DNA of 64,000 nucleotides, taken from contig NZ_CP014839.1 in the NCBI RefSeq assembly GCF_001931675.1, positions 3,286,001-3,350,000 of the forward strand, given 5' to 3'. The position numbers and the translations under genes are program-made. Positions 43,535-52,164 of the stretch are shown here, in pieces. Source of the stretch: Pandoraea thiooxydans. Lineage in GTDB: Bacteria > Pseudomonadota > Gammaproteobacteria > Burkholderiales > Burkholderiaceae. The first letter of the stretch is position 1. Every line of letters begins with the position of its first letter. The notes beneath the pieces are model-generated. The model was not told where the DNA came from and made no database searches. It saw only the letters and a program-made list of their open reading frames with translations.

Positions 43535-45097
43535 ATGCGCTCTTTCGATCATGCAGTCCGCCAGACGGACGAGCCCCTGCCGGACCACCCCGGCCAGACC
43601 TACGACTTCGCGCCGCCCGACGAATCCGAGCCGCGCTCGCCGTCGCGCTCGCTGTTCGGCGAAATACTCGACTGGATGCTGGCACCGTTGCTGCTGCTGT
43701 GGCCGCTGAGCCTGGCGGTCACCTATCTGATCGCCCAGTCGATCGCCAACGGCCCGTTCGATCACACGCTGCAAACCAATGCCTATGTGCTTGCGCAACA
43801 AGTGCACCGCGACGGCGCCCGGGCCTCGCTCGCGCTGTCGCCCGCTGCGCTCGATTTCCTGCGCGCCGACAGCGCCGGCCAGATCTACTATCAGGTGCTG
43901 GGCGCGCACGGCGAACTGTTGGGCGGCACGCCCGACTTGCCGCTGCCGCCGGAAGATGCGCACTCCCCGACCGGCGTCGTGCATCTGCGCGACGGCACGC
44001 TCAAAGGCAACGACATCCGTATCGCCTATCTTTATGTCCAGTTGCCGCCAGCCACCCCCGGTGTGGCCATTGAGCCGGGCACGAGCGCTCTGGTGCAAGT
44101 CGGCGAGACGCTCGAGCGCCGCAACCGCCTGGCCAACGCGATCATCAAAGGCGTGATTCTGCCGCAATTCATCGTACTGCCGCTGGCGATCGTCCTGGTG
44201 TGGTTTGGCCTCACGCGCGGCCTGGCGCCGCTGCATGCGCTGCGCGAGCATATTCGCGCGCGCCGGCCCGACGATTTGTCTCCGCTTCAGGCCGAGCGCG
44301 CGCCGCCGGAAATCGCGCCGCTGGTCGGCTCGCTCAATGAATTGCTGGGGCGCCTCGAGCAAAGCATGCAGATGCAGCAACGTTTTATTGCCGATGCCGC
44401 TCATCAGCTAAAGACGCCGCTGGCCGGATTGCGCACTCAGGCAGAGCTCGCCCTGCGCCAGCTTTCGCCTGACGAATTGCGGCGCTCGCTGTCGCAAATC
44501 GCGGCCAGTTCGGAGCAGGCCGCGCGCCTGGCCAATCAGTTGCTGGCCCTGGCACGCACGGAAAACAGCGCGCGCGATCCGTCGGCCTTCAGTGCCATCC
44601 CGCTCGACGCGCTCACACGCAACGCGGTACAGGATTGGTTTGAGGCCGCCCGCGCGCGGCAGATCGACCTCGGCTATGAGGCGCCGGCCCAGCCGCTGAC
44701 GCTGACCGGTCATGCGCTGATGCTGCGCGAGATGCTGAATAACCTGATCGACAACGCGATTCGCTATACCCCCGTGGGCGGCAGCGTAACCGTGCGCCTG
44801 CGTCCGGCTGCCGACGGCGAGTCCGTGCTCATCGAAGTCGAGGATACCGGCCCCGGCATCCCGATTGCCGAACGCGAACACGTGTTCGAGCGCTTTTATC
44901 GGATTCTCGGCAGCGGCAGCGACGGCAGCGGCCTGGGGCTGGCCATCGTGCGCGAGATCGTTCAGATTCATCGTGGCGACATCGTCATTGCCGAGCCACA
45001 CCCGCCCCACCCGGGCACGACGAGCGGCACGCTCATACGCGTGAGCCTGCCGCTCGCTCCGGCACCGACGACTTCCCCGCCCGCCGTGCCGTCGTAG
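43535..45097 (+). CDS. Sensor histidine kinase (TctE/QseC-like)
   Basis: A 520-residue inner-membrane sensor. After an unusual proline-rich cytoplasmic start of about 45 residues comes a helix (WMLAPLLLLWPLSLAVTYLIA), a periplasmic 2CSK_N/TctE-like sensor region (about 72-200), a second helix (VILPQFIVLPLAIVLVWFG), HAMP, the H box DAAHQLKTPLAG, the N box NNLIDNAIRYTP and the G boxes DTGPGI and GSGLGLAIV. All catalytic elements are intact. TctE relatives sense carboxylates; the ligand here is unknown. Confidence 0.92.
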   Translation: MRSFDHAVRQTDEPLPDHPGQTYDFAPPDESEPRSPSRSLFGEILDWMLAPLLLLWPLSLAVTYLIAQSIANGPFDHTLQTNAYVLAQQVHRDGARASLALSPAALDFLRADSAGQIYYQVLGAHGELLGGTPDLPLPPEDAHSPTGVVHLRDGTLKGNDIRIAYLYVQLPPATPGVAIEPGTSALVQVGETLERRNRLANAIIKGVILPQFIVLPLAIVLVWFGLTRGLAPLHALREHIRARRPDDLSPLQAERAPPEIAPLVGSLNELLGRLEQSMQMQQRFIADAAHQLKTPLAGLRTQAELALRQLSPDELRRSLSQIAASSEQAARLANQLLALARTENSARDPSAFSAIPLDALTRNAVQDWFEAARARQIDLGYEAPAQPLTLTGHALMLREMLNNLIDNAIRYTPVGGSVTVRLRPAADGESVLIEVEDTGPGIPIAEREHVFERFYRILGSGSDGSGLGLAIVREIVQIHRGDIVIAEPHPPHPGTTSGTLIRVSLPLAPAPTTSPPAVPS

Positions 45098-45131
45098 CCG
45101 GCACCCCCAGTACTTTTCGTCTTTGGCGCAT

Positions 45132-45159
45132 CGTCAGTTTTGCGTCAGTTTCACGTCAG
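45132..45159 (+). promoter_or_regulatory. Three CGTCAG direct repeats at 11-bp spacing
   Basis: CGTCAG occurs at 45132-45137, 45143-45148 and 45154-45159, the first two followed by TTT. The exact 11-bp period places the copies on one face of the helix, as for tandem binding of OmpR-family regulators. They lie 88-115 bases before the transporter start codon and just after the two-component genes. Confidence 0.6.
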
Positions 45160-45246
45160 CGCCCGGTAAGGTTGCCAGCCAATAATCGACGGGACGGCTT
45201 GATCGTCGATTCATATCCATAAATAAATATATCTGGAGACAACCTC

Positions 45247-46905
45247 ATGGCAACCGCCACCCTTGCTGCTGCCCGCGCGCCGATGACACGCGAGGAACGC
45301 AAAGTCATTTTCGCCTCGTCGCTCGGCACCGTGTTCGAATGGTACGACTTCTATCTCGCCGGCTCGCTGGCCGCGTATATCAGCAAGCACTTCTTCTCGG
45401 GGATCAATCCGACGGCGGCTTTCATTTTCACGCTGCTGTCGTTCGCCGCCGGCTTCGCGGTGCGGCCATTCGGCGCGCTCGTGTTCGGCCGCCTGGGCGA
45501 TCTGGTCGGGCGCAAATATACGTTCCTGGTCACCATCACCCTGATGGGTCTCTCGACGCTGGTGGTCGGCCTGTTGCCCGGCTATGCGTCATGGGGCATT
45601 GCCGCCCCGGTCATTTTCATCGGCATGCGCCTGCTGCAGGGCCTGGCGCTCGGCGGCGAATATGGCGGCGCCGCCACTTACGTCGCCGAGCACGCCCCGG
45701 CGGGTCGCCGCGGCGCCTACACCGCGTGGATTCAAACCACCGCAACGCTCGGCCTGTTTCTCTCCCTGCTGGTCATCCTCGGCACCCGCACTGTGCTCGG
45801 CGAGGATGCGTTCGGCGCCTGGGGCTGGCGCGTGCCGTTCGTGCTGTCGATCGTGCTGCTGGCCGTCTCGCTCTGGATCCGCTTGCAATTGAACGAATCG
45901 CCTGCCTTCAAGCGCATGAAGGAGGAAGGCAAGACCTCCAAGGCGCCGTTGACCGAATCGTTCGGCCAATGGAAAAACCTGAAAATCGTCATCCTCGCGC
46001 TGATCGGCCTGACCGCTGGACAAGCCGTGGTGTGGTACACGGGGCAGTTCTATGCGCTCTTTTTTATGACGCAAACGCTCAAGGTCGACGGCAATACCGC
46101 CAACATCCTGATCGCGCTAGGGTTGCTCATCGGCACGCCGTTTTTCATTGTGTTCGGCGCACTGTCGGATCGTATCGGGCGCAAGCCGATCATCATGACC
46201 GGCTGCCTGATCGCCGCGCTCACCTACTTCCCGCTCTTCAAGGCACTCACCCATTACGCCAATCCGGCGCTGGAAGCGGCGTTGGCGCGCGCGCCGATCA
46301 CCGTGATCGCCGATCCCGGCGAATGCTCGTTCCAGTTCAATCCGGTCGGCACTTCCAAATTCACCAGTTCCTGCGATATCGCCAAGAGCACCCTCGCCAA
46401 AGCCGGGCTGAACTACAGCAACGAGGCCGCGCCGGCCGGCAGCATTGCGCAGGTGAAGATCGGCGACAAGATCATCACCGCGTATAACGGCAAGGACGCC
46501 GACGCCAAAGCCAAGGCGAAAGAGTTCGACCAGGCGATGACCTCGACGCTGAAAGCGGATGGCTATCCGCCCAAAGCCGACCCGGCCCAGATGAACAAAC
46601 CGATGATCGTCGTGATCCTGGCCATCCTGGTGATTTTCGTGACGATGGTCTACGGCCCGATCGCCGCCATGCTGGTCGAGATGTTCCCCACCCGCATCCG
46701 CTATACGTCGATGTCGCTGCCCTACCACATCGGCAACGGCTGGTTCGGCGGCTTTCTGCCCGCCACCGCGTTTGCCATCGTCGCGGCGCGCGGCGACATC
46801 TATTCCGGGCTGTGGTACCCGATCATCATCGCGCTGGTCACCTTCGTGATCGGAACGCTGTTCATCAAGGAAACCAAAAACACCGATATCTACGCCCAGG
46901 ACTAG
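45247..46905 (+). CDS. MFS transporter, metabolite:H+ symporter (MHS) family
   Basis: A 552-residue twelve-helix transporter. It starts like MHS proteins (VIFASSLGTVFEWYDFYLAGSLA), has the loop 2-3 motif FGRLGDLVGRKYTFL and the loop 8-9 repeat GALSDRIGRKPIIM. MHS members import organic acids, proline/betaine or shikimate. It is about 100 residues longer than usual: a hydrophilic insert at about residues 348-450 (ECSFQFNPVGTSKFTSSC onward), probably periplasmic, contains two cysteines. The two-component genes before it and the CGTCAG repeats suggest it is their target. RBS GGAG lies ten bases upstream. Confidence 0.92.
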   Translation: MATATLAAARAPMTREERKVIFASSLGTVFEWYDFYLAGSLAAYISKHFFSGINPTAAFIFTLLSFAAGFAVRPFGALVFGRLGDLVGRKYTFLVTITLMGLSTLVVGLLPGYASWGIAAPVIFIGMRLLQGLALGGEYGGAATYVAEHAPAGRRGAYTAWIQTTATLGLFLSLLVILGTRTVLGEDAFGAWGWRVPFVLSIVLLAVSLWIRLQLNESPAFKRMKEEGKTSKAPLTESFGQWKNLKIVILALIGLTAGQAVVWYTGQFYALFFMTQTLKVDGNTANILIALGLLIGTPFFIVFGALSDRIGRKPIIMTGCLIAALTYFPLFKALTHYANPALEAALARAPITVIADPGECSFQFNPVGTSKFTSSCDIAKSTLAKAGLNYSNEAAPAGSIAQVKIGDKIITAYNGKDADAKAKAKEFDQAMTSTLKADGYPPKADPAQMNKPMIVVILAILVIFVTMVYGPIAAMLVEMFPTRIRYTSMSLPYHIGNGWFGGFLPATAFAIVAARGDIYSGLWYPIIIALVTFVIGTLFIKETKNTDIYAQD

Positions 46906-46964
46906 CGCGCAAGCCCGGAAGAATCGCCCGGGCAAAGCCGGCCTGAGAAAGCCGCATTTGGTTG

Positions 46965-46993
46965 TTGACTTTGCCAGGCCGCGTTCTTATAAT
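46965..46993 (+). promoter_or_regulatory. Sigma-70 promoter of tRNA-Met
   Basis: TTGACT (46965-46970) and a perfect TATAAT (46988-46993) are separated by 17 bases, 12 bases before the tRNA. Confidence 0.85.
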
Positions 46994-47004
46994 CGCCCGT
47001 CTAC

Positions 47005-47081
<77 letters not shown>

Positions 47082-47090
47082 CGCATTACC

Positions 47091-47128
47091 AAAACTGCGC
47101 GCTTCCGAAAGAAGCGCGCAGTTTTGCT
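47091..47128 (+). terminator. Rho-independent terminator after tRNA-Met
   Basis: A perfect 15-bp hairpin: AAAACTGCGCGCTTC (47091-47105) and GAAGCGCGCAGTTTT (47111-47125) with loop CGAAA. Confidence 0.9.
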
Positions 47129-47270
47129 TTGGGTCCTTGAAAATCAAGGACTTGGCGAAGATATAAACCCGTCTCTCTAGGCTGCTTGGTGCTACATCGA
47201 ACTGCTACAGTGGACGCCCCGGCGTCCGGCTTCGGTGGCACAAGGACAACCTTGCCCCTGAGAGGACACC

Positions 47271-47919
47271 ATGCCTTTGCAACATTGCCTGACGACCCGC
47301 CGCCAGTCCGTGGTTCCCCAGTTCCCGACGTTCCATCCCGGCAGACCTGCAGCAGCTTTTTGGCCAATTCGAGCTCGGTGGCTCGCTTCATACCTGCGAA
47401 AAGGCCGATGCCAAGCGCCGGCAATATGCGCTCGTTGCCGCCACAGATAGCCTCTTCGAAGATGCCCGAATGCTGCGCGCGACCGGCTCGGCAAACCGGG
47501 ACGCCCTCCTGCACGAATTTGCCCGGCAACGCTAACTCATCTGCGCCGGTCGGACTGTGCGTTATTCGGCTTCGCCCGAGGCTGCGATCGAAGCCGGTGA
47601 CGCGCCGGCCGAGGGCCAGTTGCCCTGCTGGCCGGCGGTCTATGACGAAGTCTTCTCCTCAGACGCACACCCCGCCATCAAGGCCCATTTCAGCCTCAAG
47701 CCGTCGATGATTCCACGACTATTTGCTCTTCGGCGCGCGGTCATGCTCCAGGGAGATGATGTACTGCGCTCCACCGACTCACGCGAGGACGTGCGAGCCA
47801 TGAGCGTAGGACTGGCTGAACTCGAACAGGACATCACGGACGACATCGCCCGCGACGACACGTCTGCCATTCGTGAAGAAGCACTTACCCCCGCATCTTC
47901 ACCCGGCCGCGCCTGTTAG
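47271..47919 (+). pseudogene. Relic of a tyrosine-type integrase (N-terminal part), frameshifted and with a stop
   Basis: An ATG at 47271 opens a short frame (MPLQHCLTTRRQ). After a shift of frame near 47290-47340 the reading continues as RRSIPADLQQLFGQFELGGS, then LHTCEKADAKRRQYALVAA. That pattern is the N-terminal DUF6538-like segment of phage/ICE integrases (RRxIPADLxxxFGxxEIxxSLxT). The frame ends at TAA 47533-47535 and, without shift, resumes from 47536 to 47919 in sequence with no recognised domain. The catalytic domain is missing. Its place 190 bases after tRNA-Met fits a tRNA-targeting element. The flanking gaps 47129-47270 and 47920-48060 hold nothing I can identify. Confidence 0.6.
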
Positions 47920-48060
47920 ACGCCAAAAGTCTCACCTGATGCAGCGCGATATCTCCCGCGATGCGTCCCATCTCCGGTGCACCTTGCAATGCGCGGCGAA
48001 AGGTCTGGCCTTATGGGCTCATTACGGTCGACTTCGGCCCGAACCGACCTGCGAGCGACT

Positions 48061-49836
48061 TCAGGGCAGTTTGGCTAGCAGCTTGATGAAGTTGCGCTTT
48101 GCGCGATACGCTGCCCGAATCTCTTCCAGTTCACGGGTGAATTCCGAACGTTCATCCAACCTCGCCCGCAACATGCCGATGGCCCGCACGATTTCAAACG
48201 CCTCGTCATATCGGGCGTTGCGCGTACCGCTCTCGGCAGCAACCGGCAGCAGCCTGTGATAAAGGGCAATGGCGTCGTGCGGGTGGGTCTTGCCACGGAC
48301 AGCGGCCATTTCCGGCCATAGCTGCATTACGACCGGTCCGCCGGTAAACGTTTCCCATGCGGCGTCGTTCTCTTTTCCAGCAAGAAGAATCCTGACCAGT
48401 TCGGTCCGCGTCGACCGCTGCCAGACATTGCGCTTCGATTTTGCAGCGGCCTCCTCTTCCCTGACCAGCGCCCAAAGGTGCGTAAGAGTGCGCTCCCGCG
48501 TCTCATCATGCCTGCCAGTAGCCGTGGCAACCTTCATCAAGGCGGGAAACGCCTCGGCTGTCGGGCGCATTTCGAAGCGGCGCCACGCGAACGCATCGGC
48601 CTTGTCGAATTCACTGCGACGCAGATACGCGTCGATACAGAAGTCGAGCAGGCGCTGGTCATGGCTCTTGCCGGACTCCTTGATGCCGCGCTCGGCCCAG
48701 GCGAGCCCTTCATCCGGGCGACCGTGCTTGACACAAAGCTCGGCCACCAGCAGAAAGCGGTATGGACTCGACAGGTCGTTCGAGTAAATGCGAATCAACG
48801 CATCAACGTCTCCATCGAGTTCGGCCAGCGCCCCCATCGCGCGTTCGAGCTGCATGCGCGGCGAGTCGTATGACCGTCGATATTCCTTGTCCGGCGCGAG
48901 CGCGGGCAGCGCTTCCCAAGCCTCGTTGACGAGCTCGCGGTAGCGGCTCAAACCGTTCTTGCCCAGTGGCTCCGCATACGCCGGCAAAACGTTGTAAAAG
49001 GTGTCCCACTTGCCTTCTGTCTGAAATCGGAATAGCCGCTCCGCGAGCTTCACTGGGTCGGGGCCAGTCAACTTGCAGGCATCGAGGTGCACAGACGCCA
49101 GTTCGAGAATCGCCGGAATCACGTCGCCACCGGAGTCATCAATCTGTTCGAGGCTTGTTTCGGCGCCCGCAATCGCCAGTTCGGATAGCTCGACTACCTG
49201 TACGGCGTGAGGTCCGTGAAGCCTCCGGCGCAGCATGTCGGCCAGCGACATCAGGCCGTCGCCGTATGCGCGAGCCTCCCGCCAGTCCAGTGGCCGGGAA
49301 AGGCGTGTCGCCTGCCTGACGGCGGCCTTCATGCCGGGCAAGTCGGAGGCCCCCGTCGCACGAGCGGCGAACAGCAGCTTGTCACGAAACGACAGGTCGC
49401 GTTCGATGGCTTCGAGCAACAATTCCTGAAGCTCATTTTTGTCGAGCGTCGCGACGTATTCGCGAATTACTTCCTCGTAGGTCTTCCGCTTCTTGCGTGG
49501 CTTGCCGGGAGCCGCCTCTTCGGCATGAAACACCTCTTCACCGGAATTCTCGAGCCAGGCGAGCGCAACAGCGACAGCGTGCTTGCAGAAAACGCCATCG
49601 TCTCCCACCGGACAGGTACAGTCATAAGCGAGTTCGCCATCGTCATCGACGGCGAGTTCAACCCGGTAACGATGCGTGCCACGTACAGTGGCGTGAACGG
49701 CGCCGCCACGCTCCTCGAGATGGGAAACCACGCCCTCGTGGAAATAGGCTTTGCCGCGCGCAAAGGTCTTCGTGTAGGCAAGCGACCGTACTTCGGCAAG
49801 AGTAAGAATCTCGGAGAGCGTTGCAGACTGGGACAT
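48061..49836 (-). CDS. SWIM zinc-finger domain protein
   Basis: A 591-residue protein. The SWIM motif CxCx8CxH is complete: C73, C75, C84 and H86 in YDCTCPVGDDGVFCKHAVAV, preceded by the beta strands that usually lead into it. The remaining 480 residues look helical and repeat-like (RLLDFCIDAYLRRSEFDKAD, EKAxAW-type segments), as in TPR-like scaffolds. SWIM domains bind DNA or proteins; in bacteria they often sit with Snf2 helicases, but none is next to this gene. It stands alone in the accessory segment. The role is unknown. Confidence 0.85.
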   Translation of the reverse strand: MSQSATLSEILTLAEVRSLAYTKTFARGKAYFHEGVVSHLEERGGAVHATVRGTHRYRVELAVDDDGELAYDCTCPVGDDGVFCKHAVAVALAWLENSGEEVFHAEEAAPGKPRKKRKTYEEVIREYVATLDKNELQELLLEAIERDLSFRDKLLFAARATGASDLPGMKAAVRQATRLSRPLDWREARAYGDGLMSLADMLRRRLHGPHAVQVVELSELAIAGAETSLEQIDDSGGDVIPAILELASVHLDACKLTGPDPVKLAERLFRFQTEGKWDTFYNVLPAYAEPLGKNGLSRYRELVNEAWEALPALAPDKEYRRSYDSPRMQLERAMGALAELDGDVDALIRIYSNDLSSPYRFLLVAELCVKHGRPDEGLAWAERGIKESGKSHDQRLLDFCIDAYLRRSEFDKADAFAWRRFEMRPTAEAFPALMKVATATGRHDETRERTLTHLWALVREEEAAAKSKRNVWQRSTRTELVRILLAGKENDAAWETFTGGPVVMQLWPEMAAVRGKTHPHDAIALYHRLLPVAAESGTRNARYDEAFEIVRAIGMLRARLDERSEFTRELEEIRAAYRAKRNFIKLLAKLP

Positions 49837-50029
49837 CGATTGACCGGGGAAAAACGGAAGAATGCCGCGACGGGCGACGCACAGGCACGATGATACCCGT
49901 GACGCATGCAGTCGACTCAGGGTTGGACCCGCAGCATTCTCGAACTACCGCGTGGGCAAAGGAGCATCGAGGCCGGGCTTGGGCCCCCATGATGTGGCCG
50001 AGGAGAATATTCGAAAACTCGGAGTCGGA

Positions 50030-50155
50030 ATGAAATTCAAAACCTTCCGACGGGGATACCAGCTCACCGGTCTGCTCGCGCTGTCTGGGATTCTGGGTGG
50101 GTGCGTGACCTACCACGGGGAGGTATCAGAAATTATGTGTACTGAGGTCAGTTAA
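50030..50155 (+). pseudogene. Truncated small lipoprotein
   Basis: The frame from ATG 50030 reads MKFKTFRRGYQLTGLLALSG, then ILGGCVTYHGEV and nine more residues to a TAA. The start is a good lipoprotein signal peptide: basic n-region, hydrophobic core and lipobox LGGC. The mature part is only about 17 residues, and the last residues come from AT-rich DNA next to an IS256-type transposase end. So the gene was probably cut by an insertion near 50122. There is GGAG five bases before the ATG. Confidence 0.6.
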
Positions 50156-50160
50156 AAAAC

Positions 50161-50244
50161 TCAGCTGATGGCGGCGGTGAATCGCTCGCCGAACAGAATG
50201 GCGAACTGATTGACCGCTTGCCAAACCGCGTTTCGTGTTTCCAC
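50161..50244 (-). mobile_element. IS256-family transposase remnant (C-terminal end)
   Basis: On the minus strand the frame ending in TGA (50161-50163) reads ETRNAVWQAVNQFAILFGER then FTAAIS. This is the typical C-terminus of IS256-family (mutator-type) transposases, of the form W-x-x-A-x-N-Q-F-A-I-x-F-G-x-R-F. The frame goes on to a stop at 50293, but upstream of about 50244 the likeness fades. The 38 bases between here and the lipoprotein fragment are probably the element's end. The rest of the element is gone; 50245-50432 holds nothing else I recognise. Confidence 0.7.
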
Positions 50245-50432
50245 ACAGCTTCGGTCGAATCCAGCCGACCGCGCTGGCCGGAGGTCGGGCAGTTAGCGAC
50301 CCTCGCCGGAATATGAACTGTAGACGTGACTCAACGACCGGCCTGATTGACACGGACGTGAGCGGCCGTGCCCTTTCTTGCTGACACAGATTCGCCCCAA
50401 CACGTCGGCCACCCCATGTTTTGCCATAAGGG

Positions 50433-50915
50433 CTACCGTGCTTTCATGGGGAACATCAACGTCATCGGGTGAACTGGCGACTCCCGGAAACCATAGTGCT
50501 CATAGAACTGCTTTGCGCGATCGTTCAACGCATGGACCAGCAGCGCCCGAACACCAGCATTCTCGGCAACGGTCTGCACCCGAGCTACAGCATCTTGGAG
50601 CAAAGCCGCACCGAGTTTGATGCCTTGGGCGCGAGCATCTACCGCGAGCCTGGCGAGCACCATCACCGGCACCGGATCGGGCATATTGCGCCTGACGGCG
50701 CTCGTGGTTTCCTGGTGCGCGACGGCCCCCGCTGCTAAAGCATAGTACCCAAGTACGCACTGTTCAGGATCAGTCACGACGAAGGTGCGGCTTGCCCCGT
50801 TCAGGTGGTTGGCCAATGCTCGACGCTTTAACCAATCGTCCAGCGATGGCTCTCCGCAATTGAACCCATCGAGTCGATGCGTCGCGGCGAGCGACTGCGG
50901 GGCCGAAAGCTGCAT
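50433..50915 (-). CDS. GNAT acetyltransferase toxin (TacT-like)
   Basis: A 160-residue GNAT protein with the substrate loop FNCGEPSLDDWLKRRA typical of TacT/AtaT toxins, the acetyl-CoA region VLARLAVDARAQGIKLGAAL (Q/RxxGxG/A-like) and VHALNDRAKQFYEHYGF. TacT-type toxins acetylate the amino acid on charged tRNAs and stop translation. The antitoxin gene lies directly upstream. ATG at 50915 has AAGG seven bases upstream; a GTG at 50921 overlapping the antitoxin stop (GTGA) is the alternative. Confidence 0.92.
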   Translation of the reverse strand: MQLSAPQSLAATHRLDGFNCGEPSLDDWLKRRALANHLNGASRTFVVTDPEQCVLGYYALAAGAVAHQETTSAVRRNMPDPVPVMVLARLAVDARAQGIKLGAALLQDAVARVQTVAENAGVRALLVHALNDRAKQFYEHYGFRESPVHPMTLMFPMKAR

Positions 50916-50917
50916 AT

Positions 50918-51190
50918 TCACGCCTTACTTGCGCTCCACGGTGCCTTAATCGCCATCAGCCGTTCAAGGCCCGGATTGGCATCTTGTGGCGCATCGAGTA
51001 GTGCAGTGAACTGCCGGAATCGGCTCTCGTCCAGGTTAAAAAAAACCTGATCCAGCACAATCGCCTTCGCGCGTTCACACGCCGCTTCCAGCATGAAGTC
51101 TGAGCGATTTTTGCCCAGCAGACTGGCGGCATGGTCGATCAAGTCGCGCTGCTCGGGCAGCGCACGTAAGTTGATGGAGGCGTCACGCAT
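50918..51190 (-). CDS. DUF1778 (TacA-like) antitoxin
   Basis: A 90-residue protein with an N-terminal ribbon-helix-helix (SINLRALPEQRDLIDHAASL and KNRSDFMLEAACERA) followed by a C-terminal tail that should wrap the toxin (DQVFFNLDESRFRQFTALLD). DUF1778 proteins neutralise GNAT toxins and repress their own promoter. The start ATG at 51190 has AGGAGAGG. The promoter and a matching inverted repeat lie immediately upstream. Confidence 0.93.
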   Translation of the reverse strand: MRDASINLRALPEQRDLIDHAASLLGKNRSDFMLEAACERAKAIVLDQVFFNLDESRFRQFTALLDAPQDANPGLERLMAIKAPWSASKA

Positions 51191-51210
51191 AATCCTCTCC
51201 TAGTGCATAC

Positions 51211-51252
51211 ACAACAGCTACACATTTTAAGATAGCGTGTAGCTATTGTCAA
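51211..51252 (-). promoter_or_regulatory. Toxin-antitoxin promoter inside a 13-bp inverted repeat
   Basis: ACAACAGCTACAC (51211-51223) and GTGTAGCTATTGT (51237-51249) are inverted copies with one mismatch and a 13-base centre. On the minus strand a consensus -35 TTGACA (51247-51252) and -10 TAAAAT (51224-51229) are exactly 17 bases apart and fall on the repeat. This is a strong fit for an operator bound by the ribbon-helix-helix antitoxin. Confidence 0.82.
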
Positions 51253-51603
51253 CACGCGGCGACGGGGGCACCTCTGCTACTGAATGTCCTCGTGGAGAGC
51301 TTCGCCCCCCCTTTCGTCTTTTGCTCCCGGATTGGCCATACCAGACGCGCGGGCGACGACGCCCCGCCGCTCTGACGTTCCCGATTCTCTCGCTGCGGCA
51401 ATCCGCCGCAGATTACAAAAAATCGCCGCTCTCCGATGCCAGGCAAGGCGCGCAGCATCGGTGCGTTGCGCCTGAATGTGGCCGCATCCGCTCATCTGGC
51501 GGCATTGCCCGGCTTGGCGCAACCCACCGTCATACCGTCCTGACGAGCAAAAACCGCGTGCTATGATCGCGCCGGATCGTTCGTTATTGACACGCACTGG
51601 CCG
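51253..51603. other. Intergenic stretch of about 350 bases, no gene identified
   Basis: Between the toxin-antitoxin promoter and the DUF2946 gene I find no convincing coding region; the open frames lack ribosome sites and family likeness. Near its right end CTGACG (51540-51545) and TATGAT (51562-51567), 16 bases apart, could be the promoter for DUF2946-copC-copD. Confidence 0.4.
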
Positions 51604-52008
51604 ATGCTCAGCCGTTTTCACCGCAAGCTTGGAGTCGTATTGGGATTGTTTTCAATCCTGATGGCGATGCTCGCCCCGGAGATTTCGCACGTGCTCGCCG
51701 CGAACCGCGCATCGAACGCGCTCACGGAAATCCTGGCAAGCGCGTCGTGCTCGGCACAGTCCGCACCCGGAAAAGCCGGCGAGAGCGGGCACGGCAAGCG
51801 CGTGCCCGGGGCCGGCCTGGCGGACTGCCAGGTATGTGGCTACTGCAACCTGCTGGCCCACTTGCCGGCATTACCGCTTGCCCGCCCGGTTGCGTTTGCC
51901 GCCACGGTCTGGACGTTGCAGATTGTCAACGCCAAACGTCTCGACGGGGTCGAGCGCACACCCCGTCACGCCCACGCTCAACCGCGCGCGCCGCCGTTTT
52001 TCTCCTGA
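51604..52008 (+). CDS. DUF2946 family protein
   Basis: A 134-residue protein with an N-terminal hydrophobic helix (LGVVLGLFSILMAMLAPEI), a low-complexity middle and the DUF2946 signature LADCQVCGYCNLLAHLPALP with three closely spaced cysteines, then a second hydrophobic stretch. The tail is rich in Arg, His and Pro (RHAHAQPRAPPFFS). The family often neighbours copper or TonB-dependent transport genes, and copC and copD follow here, so a copper-linked role is likely but unproven. Confidence 0.85.
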   Translation: MLSRFHRKLGVVLGLFSILMAMLAPEISHVLAANRASNALTEILASASCSAQSAPGKAGESGHGKRVPGAGLADCQVCGYCNLLAHLPALPLARPVAFAATVWTLQIVNAKRLDGVERTPRHAHAQPRAPPFFS

Positions 52009-52164
52009 TCCGAAATGCCGCCGCGTACCGCGGCACACCACACGCTTCGCGTCCCGACGTGCCAACGTGCACGGCGCAGGCGCGCGGCGATACCCATATT
52101 TCCTTGACGATGCGGCGCCGACGATGATCGGCCGGTCGCACTTTCAGTCACTCACGAGTTCATC

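Noticed and set aside
42830-44404. 524-residue open frame opposite the two-component genes
   Set aside because: GC-rich antisense shadow without family likeness; both sense genes are complete.
47086-47529. Minus-strand frame of 147 residues after tRNA-Met
   Set aside because: It includes the tRNA terminator hairpin and lies opposite the integrase relic, which has the better family match.
50389-50396. GATTCGCC, matching the 3' end of tRNA-Met, as a second attachment site
   Set aside because: Only 8 bases agree and the following CCACCA does not; this length is expected by chance in GC-rich DNA.
51277-51621. Minus-strand frame of 114 residues between the toxin-antitoxin promoter and DUF2946
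   Set aside because: No ribosome site, no recognised family, and it runs into the start of the DUF2946 gene.
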